Assembly (NCBI GenBank): GCA_037446355.1
Contig: JBBIIT010000109.1
Coordinates: 1 to 5,417 of the forward strand
Length of the DNA stretch: 5,417 nt
Source: Roseiarcus sp037446355
GTDB taxonomy: Bacteria > Pseudomonadota > Alphaproteobacteria > Rhizobiales > Beijerinckiaceae
Reading direction: 5' to 3'
Shown: piece by piece, positions 1-5,417 of the stretch
How positions within the stretch are numbered: position 1 is the stretch's first letter
Layout: every line of letters starts with the position of its first letter
The notes under the pieces: model-generated
Told to the model about the DNA's origin: nothing
Seen by the model: the letters and a program-made list of their open reading frames with translations, nothing else
Database searches by the model: none
Position numbers and translations under genes: made by a program

Positions 1-107
1 AGGGCGACAAGGTGCTGTTCGGCAAGTGGTCGGGCACCGAAGTCAAGATCGACGGTCAGGATCTCCTGATCATGAAAGAATCCGACATCATGGGCATCAT
101 CGGCTGA
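1..107 (+). CDS. groES: Co-chaperonin GroES, C-terminal part (5' end outside window)
   Basis: Only the last 34 full codons are present, read from base 3 and ending in TGA at 105-107. The peptide contains VLFGKWSGTEVKIDG and ends in ESDIMGIIG, the typical GroES C-terminus with its final beta strands. GroES is the heptameric lid of the cytoplasmic GroEL chaperonin; it caps the ring after ATP binding and encloses the substrate protein. The family is about 95 residues long, so roughly 60 residues lie upstream of the window. groEL follows 62 bp downstream on the same strand, the usual bicistronic order. The operon promoter and any CIRCE/HrcA operator would lie before groES and cannot be judged here. 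The identity is secure from the peptide and from its neighbour. Confidence 0.95.
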   Translation, partial: GDKVLFGKWSGTEVKIDGQDLLIMKESDIMGIIG

Positions 108-140
108 ACGCCGGAGCCTAATATAACCCTCTGAAATCAT

Positions 141-153
141 GCCCTGATCGGGC
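141..153 (+). other. Small intercistronic hairpin between groES and groEL
   Basis: GCCC (141-144) pairs with GGGC (150-153) around a 5-base loop, ending three bases before the groEL Shine-Dalgarno GGAGA (156-160). The stem is only four base pairs, so it is weak on its own. Its place in the groES-groEL spacer is where alphaproteobacterial groESL messages have been reported to be cleaved (Agrobacterium tumefaciens). That it is a processing or stability element is inference. Confidence 0.25.
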
Positions 154-169
154 TTGGAGATTATTCATC

Positions 170-1810
<1,641 letters not shown>

Positions 1811-1835
1811 TCCGAGCGCTTCGCCAGACAATAGG

Positions 1836-1865
1836 AAAGGGCGGCCTTCGGGCCGCCCTTTTTTT
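1836..1865 (+). terminator. Intrinsic terminator of the groESL operon
   Basis: Eleven base pairs, AAAGGGCGGCC (1836-1846) with GGCCGCCCTTT (1851-1861), enclose the loop TTCG (1847-1850). The C(UUCG)G closing makes an exceptionally stable tetraloop. A run of seven T (1859-1865) overlaps the 3' arm and continues past it. It lies 25 bp after the groEL stop, so it should end the operon transcript and separate it from the ABC gene downstream. Confidence 0.93.
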
Positions 1866-1959
1866 ACTCGGAGAGCGATCGGGCGCCCTGCGTGCGCCTT
1901 ACCAATAATTCATGTAGTCGCGCCGCTGCGCGCCTTCATTTGCGACGCCGGGTCTGCTA

Positions 1960-4125
1960 GTGCGGATGCCCCGCTCGCAAAGGGCTCATCCCGGGTTTCG
2001 CCATATGCGCCTCTTCAGCCTCGCCGTCGTCGCCGCGCTCGCATTCCTGATCGGCTGGCTTCGATCGGACGCCATGGCGCTCGGTCTGGGCGCGACAGCG
2101 CTGATCGCGGCGTTCGCGTCCCTGCCGTCTCATGAATTGTCGACATTTCTGCGAATGATGAGCGAATTTTTCGCTCTCGAAACGTTACTTTTCGGCGCGC
2201 TCGTACTGGTCTACGTCGCCGGCTACTGGCCGCAATCCTATGAAGAATTTGCCCTTCCCACTTATTTGCCGATCGCCACGGCGGCCTTTGTCATCGCGAT
2301 CCGGCTGGTTTCCTTTCTGCCGCTGGTGCGCAAAATGATGGCGATCGCCGATCCATTTTTCGAGGCGCGAACTCCGATATCCATCCGCCCATGGCCATTG
2401 TCGACGATGAGCGTCATGCAGAGCCGATACGCGCGCGCGTGCTTATATTTCCTGATTTTCATCAATCAGTTTCAAGTCGCCGTCAGCGTGCGCTTCAACT
2501 TCTTTCAACGCGATTTCGGCAATGCAATTCAAGTTGCCGACGAAGCGCATCGCCTCGAGTTCTGGCGGCAACTTTTCTTCATTTTCGCGCCGCTGGCGAC
2601 GATCTCGATACTCGCCTTTCTGGTTGAATTTTTTGTCTCGCAAAACTTCGTCCTGCAATGGCGGCGCTGGATGACGGCTTCGTACACGTCCCGCTGGCTG
2701 CTCAATTCGATGCACTATCGCCTCGCGCTGGACAGCAGCGTGACCGATAACCCCGACCAGCGCATTTCCGAAGACATCGGGGGATTCATCAGCGGCGCTA
2801 GCGGCGCCGGAACCGCCGGCGGAGCGGGCAATGTCGGCTTTTACAATTACACGATCCAACTGATCGCGACGGCGACCAATCTCGTTTCATTCTCGATCAT
2901 CCTCTGGACCATTTCCAGCACGATGGATCTGACGGTGTTCGGCGTCGCTATCCCCGGCTTCCTGTTCTGGGTCGCCGTGCTTTACGCCTGCTTCGCGACC
3001 GGCGTCATGCACCTCATCGGTCGTTCGCTCGCCAAGCTATTCTTTCATCAACAGGCGGTGGAGGCCAACTTCCGTTTCGACCTGGCTCGCGTTCGCGAAT
3101 ACAGCGAACAGATCGCGCTGCTGAAAGGCGAGGACAGAGAGATCGAGCGCGCGCATCGCGTGTTCGGCGACGTGTTCGCCACGGTGCAGCGCATCATTCG
3201 CGTGCGGACGGGGCTCAATTGGTTCTTGCAGTTCTACGTCCAGATTTCCGCCATCATTCCCTTCGTGGTCGTCGCGCCGTTCTATTACCTCAAGAAGGTC
3301 GACTTCGGGCGCTTCAGTCAGTCTGCCGACGCTTTCGGCAACGTCAACAGCGCGATGAATTTCTTCGTCGACCGCTACACGGGCCTGGCCGCGTTTCGGG
3401 CCGCTGTGGAGCGCCTCACCTCGTTCGACGACGCCTTCGCGCGCACGCTCGAGGCGCAGATGCGCATGCCGCATATTCTCGCCAAGCCTTCGACGGGCGA
3501 GGCGCTGGCTATTCCCGACCTCGAGTTGAACCTTCCGAATGGCCAGAAACTCGCGCGCATCGGCAACCTGGCGCTCGTGCCGCTGGAACCGACGTTGGTG
3601 GTGGGCCCGAGCGGCTCAGGCAAGTCCACCCTATTTCGGGCCATTTCGGGCTTGTGGCCCTACGGTTCGGGCGAAATCCTACAGCCGGCCCACGCCAAAC
3701 TGATGCTGCTGCCACAGCGGCCCTATATACCGATTGGCTCGCTGCGCGAGGCGATCGCCTACCCCATGGCGGTCGACGCCCATTCGGATAGCGAAATGCG
3801 CGCCGTCCTTCTCAAAGTCGGTCTTCCCGCGCTCATCGACCGGCTCGACGAAAGCGATAACTGGCAGATGCGGCTCTCGGGCGGCGAGCAGCAACGTGTC
3901 GCGGTCGCGCGAGCGCTACTTGCCAGGCCCGACTGGCTGTTCCTTGACGAGGCGACCGCCTCGCTAGACGAGGATAGCGAGGCCGAAATTTATCGCGCGA
4001 TCACGGAGGCGCTGCCCAAAGCGACGTTGGTCTCGATAGGCCATCGCTCGACGCTGGCCGCATTCCACAAGCGCCGGCTCACGCTGCGAACGCATTCTGG
4101 CGAGCCGGCGACCGTCGAGGGTTAG
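1960..4125 (+). CDS. ABC transporter, fused permease and ATPase, YddA/SbmA-BacA-like family
   Basis: A 721-residue half-transporter of the inner membrane, expected to act as a homodimer. Core permease landmarks are hydrophobic segments near 163-179, 205-226, 300-320, 328-353 and 428-445, the family motif LQWRRWMT (232-239), NPDQRISEDI (264-273), the coupling region EANFRF (368-373) and a NSAMNFFVDRYTGLAAFRA-type stretch before the ATPase. The C-terminal ATPase is complete: Walker A GPSGSGKST (549-557), Q-loop Q586, signature LSGGEQQR (639-646), Walker B WLFLDE with D663 and E664, D-loop SLDE (668-671) and H-loop H695. Unusually, about four additional hydrophobic segments (18-34, 38-55, 71-90, 101-123) precede the core, and residues 278-293 form a Gly/Ala/Ser-rich loop. 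Relatives are linked to peptide or cobalamin uptake (SbmA/BacA, Rv1819c), but the substrate here is unknown. The start is uncertain: GTG at 1960, ATG at 1966 and ATG at 2005 (residue 16) are all possible, and none has a good Shine-Dalgarno. Confidence 0.9.
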   Translation: MRMPRSQRAHPGFRHMRLFSLAVVAALAFLIGWLRSDAMALGLGATALIAAFASLPSHELSTFLRMMSEFFALETLLFGALVLVYVAGYWPQSYEEFALPTYLPIATAAFVIAIRLVSFLPLVRKMMAIADPFFEARTPISIRPWPLSTMSVMQSRYARACLYFLIFINQFQVAVSVRFNFFQRDFGNAIQVADEAHRLEFWRQLFFIFAPLATISILAFLVEFFVSQNFVLQWRRWMTASYTSRWLLNSMHYRLALDSSVTDNPDQRISEDIGGFISGASGAGTAGGAGNVGFYNYTIQLIATATNLVSFSIILWTISSTMDLTVFGVAIPGFLFWVAVLYACFATGVMHLIGRSLAKLFFHQQAVEANFRFDLARVREYSEQIALLKGEDREIERAHRVFGDVFATVQRIIRVRTGLNWFLQFYVQISAIIPFVVVAPFYYLKKVDFGRFSQSADAFGNVNSAMNFFVDRYTGLAAFRAAVERLTSFDDAFARTLEAQMRMPHILAKPSTGEALAIPDLELNLPNGQKLARIGNLALVPLEPTLVVGPSGSGKSTLFRAISGLWPYGSGEILQPAHAKLMLLPQRPYIPIGSLREAIAYPMAVDAHSDSEMRAVLLKVGLPALIDRLDESDNWQMRLSGGEQQRVAVARALLARPDWLFLDEATASLDEDSEAEIYRAITEALPKATLVSIGHRSTLAAFHKRRLTLRTHSGEPATVEG

Positions 4126-4150
4126 CGTCTATAGCGAGCGCACTAGACGC
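4125..4150. terminator. Hairpin spanning both convergent stop codons, possible bidirectional terminator
   Basis: A perfect 7-bp inverted repeat, GCGTCTA (4125-4131) and TAGACGC (4144-4150), has a 12-base loop. It overlaps the last base of the ABC gene stop and the whole stop codon of the opposing META gene. Being symmetric, it would form in both transcripts. No T-tract follows on either strand, so it is not a classical intrinsic terminator. It may act as a 3'-end stabiliser or as a weak or Rho-assisted terminator; that role is inferred. Confidence 0.35.
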
Positions 4151-4587
4151 AGCGCGCCGCGCGGGCCTTTGATGACGAGTTCGCCGTTGACGAGATCCCA
4201 GGCCGGGCCGCCCTGCAGGGCGGTGAGGAACCCGGCTTCGATCGCCATTTTGTCCTTGTCGCATTGCTTCTTGGTCAGCGCGAATTGGCCAACGGCCAAG
4301 TGTTGATCCTTGACCGGATAGATAACCGCCGACCAGGAATTGCAGCCGTCGAAGCCGGAGGCGTGCAGGGCGCCGTCGATCTTGAGGCTGACGTCGAGCC
4401 CGGCGGAAATCGGCTTGCCGTTGAGTTCGCGCAACGACCAAGTCTGATCCAGCGGAAAATTCTTCTGCAATGGCGGCAGGGGTTTCGGCGGTCCCTCATC
4501 CTTGTCCCGCATCTGGGCCTTGGCGATCCCCACGGCGAGCGCGATCGTCGCGCTGGCGATCGCAAGCCTGGCTAGAGCGCGTTTCAT
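4129..4587 (-). CDS. Exported META-domain (HslJ-like) protein
   Basis: A 152-residue protein with a signal peptide: basic KRALAR, a hydrophobic stretch to about residue 21, then AKA|Q, giving cleavage after A24. A Pro/Lys-rich linker (32-42) leads to one META domain (about 45-150). Family features are W50 and LNG (55-57), SGFDGCNSW (77-85) with C82, LTKKQC (104-109) with C109, and a final strand pattern KGPRGALRLV. In HslJ-like proteins the two cysteines lie at equivalent places, and in the periplasm they could form a disulfide. META proteins are small beta-rich envelope proteins; E. coli HslJ is tied to heat shock and novobiocin resistance, but the biochemical role is unknown. In-frame ATGs further upstream (4605, 4674) are disfavoured: 4587 has the Shine-Dalgarno and an intact signal peptide, and 4674 lies upstream of the likely promoter. 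The stop lies 3 bp from that of the convergent ABC gene. Confidence 0.85.
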   Translation of the reverse strand: MKRALARLAIASATIALAVGIAKAQMRDKDEGPPKPLPPLQKNFPLDQTWSLRELNGKPISAGLDVSLKIDGALHASGFDGCNSWSAVIYPVKDQHLAVGQFALTKKQCDKDKMAIEAGFLTALQGGPAWDLVNGELVIKGPRGALRLVRSL

Positions 4588-4595
4588 CTGGCGAA

Positions 4596-4602
4596 TCCTC
4601 TT
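4596..4602 (-). promoter_or_regulatory. Ribosome binding site that fixes the META gene start
   Basis: On the minus strand AAGAGGA lies eight bases before the ATG at 4587. The alternative in-frame ATG at 4605 sits directly against this site and so cannot use it. The site therefore selects the 152-residue product with an ordinary signal peptide over a version 6 or 29 residues longer. Confidence 0.7.
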
Positions 4603-4630
4603 CATGCGGCGCGGCTCGCGCGCCGCCTCG

Positions 4631-4659
4631 CCTATAGCGAGCGTCGCGAGGTCGCGCAA
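4631..4659 (-). promoter_or_regulatory. Candidate sigma-70-type promoter of the META gene
   Basis: Reading the minus strand, TTGCGC (4659-4654) and TATAGG (4636-4631) are separated by exactly 17 bases. This fits the housekeeping promoter layout of GC-rich alphaproteobacteria, where the -35 box is often only TTG-conserved. Transcription would start near 4624, giving a leader of about 37 bases that contains the ribosome binding site. The call rests on pattern and position only. Confidence 0.5.
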
Positions 4660-4705
4660 TCGCATCCGTCCCAACCCATCGCGCCGAACGAACGCGCCGG
4701 GGTTC

Positions 4706-4735
4706 TTGTCTTGCGCCCGGCGGCCGGACTATTAA
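4706..4735 (+). promoter_or_regulatory. Candidate promoter of map
   Basis: TTGTCT (4706-4711) and TATTAA (4730-4735) are separated by 18 bases. They lie in the most AT-rich spot of the divergent intergenic region and about 50 bases before the map start. An alternative -35, TTGCGC at 4711-4716, leaves a spacer of only 13 bases and is unlikely. The hexamers are imperfect, so this is a moderate to weak call. Confidence 0.35.
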
Positions 4736-4788
4736 ATGAGGCCGTGGCGAGACGCGGGGCGTTTCTGCTTTTCCATAAGGTCATTTTC

Positions 4789-5417
4789 ATGACGTTCGTC
4801 GAATCCGCCTCCCACCACGGCCGCCGCGCCGGCCATATCAAACTGCATGGATCGGAAGCCTTCGAGGGCATGCGCAAGGCCGGCGCGCTCACCGCGCGAT
4901 GCCTCGACCTGATGGTTCCGATGGTCCGCCCTGGGGCGACGACGGCGGCGCTCGATAAGTTCGCGTTCGGCTTCGCCAGGGATCACGGCGCCTATCCCGC
5001 GCCGCTCAATTATCGCGGCTATCGCAAGTCGATCTGCACCTCGATCAATCACGTCGTCTGCCACGGCATCCCTGACGAGAAGCCTTTGCGCGACGGCGAC
5101 ATCGTCAATATCGACGTCACGTTGATCCTCGACGGCTGGCACGGCGACGCCAGCCGCATGTACGCGGCGGGGACGCCGGCGCGACGCGCGCAGCGCCTGA
5201 TCGAGATCACCTACGAATCGCTGCTGCGCGGGATTGCCGCGGTGAAGCCCGGCGCGACCACCGGCGACATTGGTCATGCGATCCAGATTTACGCGGAAAG
5301 CGAGCGCTGCTCGGTTGTGCGCGATTTTTGTGGCCACGGTCTCGGACGGCTGTTCCATGACGAGCCGAACATTCTGCATGTGGGGAAGCCCGGCGAAGGC
5401 GCGCCGCTGCGCCCGGG
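4789..5417 (+). CDS. map: Methionine aminopeptidase, type I (3' end outside window)
   Basis: This cytoplasmic metalloenzyme removes the initiator methionine from nascent proteins when the second residue is small. The 209 complete codons present show the pita-bread fold motifs: SICTSINHVVCHGIPDE (81-97) with substrate-binding H92, NIDVT with metal ligand D109, HGDASRM with ligand D120, and FCGHGLGRLFHDEP (180-193) with ligand H183 and catalytic-site H190. These match E. coli H79, D97, D108, H171 and H178. The two remaining glutamate ligands (E. coli E204 and E235) would lie beyond the edge. The ATG at 4789 has the Shine-Dalgarno TAAGG (4776-4780) eight bases upstream. The N-terminus is about 14 residues longer than in E. 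coli, with an MTFVES opening and IKLHG before the catalytic fold; I associate this with alphaproteobacterial forms. It is transcribed divergently from the META gene. The reading frame is open to the window end with no disruption. Confidence 0.96.
   Translation, partial: MTFVESASHHGRRAGHIKLHGSEAFEGMRKAGALTARCLDLMVPMVRPGATTAALDKFAFGFARDHGAYPAPLNYRGYRKSICTSINHVVCHGIPDEKPLRDGDIVNIDVTLILDGWHGDASRMYAAGTPARRAQRLIEITYESLLRGIAAVKPGATTGDIGHAIQIYAESERCSVVRDFCGHGLGRLFHDEPNILHVGKPGEGAPLRP

Noticed and set aside
119..127. TATAAC-like -10 box (122-127) as an internal groEL promoter
   Set aside because: No acceptable -35 element lies at the right distance (the hexamer there reads ATCGGC), and no heat-shock sigma-32 type box or CIRCE repeat is present in the spacer.
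1866..1959. AATAAT at 1904-1909 as the -10 of an ABC gene promoter
   Set aside because: No -35-like hexamer is found 16-18 bases upstream. The gene must have a promoter in or near this gap, but I cannot place it.
2443..3894. Several antisense and shifted open frames inside the ABC gene
   Set aside because: All lie within a continuous frame that holds every ABC motif; their products are compositionally biased and have no recognisable motifs.
4129..4643. A 12-bp direct repeat, CTATAGCGAGCG, at 4129-4140 and 4632-4643 on either side of the META gene
   Set aside because: It could suggest an insertion footprint, but one copy is the coding end of the gene and the other contains its likely -10 box. 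No mobility gene or inverted ends are present, and a 12-bp match in GC-rich DNA of this length is not rare enough.
4732..5379. Open antisense frame opposite map (about 215 codons)
   Set aside because: It overlaps a methionine aminopeptidase with all the expected motifs; the antisense product is Arg/Ala-rich without any domain, as expected of a shadow frame.

Overview
The window reads as ordinary chromosomal DNA from a GC-rich alphaproteobacterium, probably of the order Hyphomicrobiales (methanotroph or Bradyrhizobium-like relatives). This rests on the groES-groEL order, the GroEL and methionine aminopeptidase sequences, GC-biased third positions and a YddA/SbmA-BacA-type ABC protein. The assignment is from recognition of the proteins, not from a search. 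I see no mobile element, CRISPR array, tRNA or rRNA.

Layout. (1) Bases 1-107 hold the 3' end of groES, followed after 62 bp by a complete groEL (170-1810). The operon closes with a textbook intrinsic terminator that has a UUCG tetraloop (1836-1865). (2) After a gap of about 95 bp comes a large ABC transporter gene on the same strand (1960-4125). It encodes a half-transporter with membrane and ATPase domains fused, of the YddA/SbmA-BacA-like family. It carries an extra N-terminal block of about four hydrophobic segments and a Gly/Ala-rich loop. (3) Facing it tail to tail, with only 3 bp between the stop codons, is a small minus-strand gene for an exported META-domain (HslJ-like) protein. A perfect 7-bp inverted repeat straddles both stops. 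(4) Divergent from that gene is map, the type I methionine aminopeptidase, which runs off the right edge (4789-5417). The divergent intergenic region carries a candidate sigma-70-type promoter for each direction.

How the genes relate. groES and groEL form one chaperonin operon. map acts co-translationally on nascent chains. The ABC protein and the META protein both act at or beyond the inner membrane, but nothing in the sequence ties them to a common pathway. The strong terminator, the convergent pair and the divergent promoters suggest four separate transcription units. I found no convincing new multi-gene system. The points most worth a second look are the domain extension and glycine-rich insert in the ABC protein, the stop-spanning hairpin, the promoter geometry that fixes the META gene start, and an apparent excess of the palindrome GCGATCGC.
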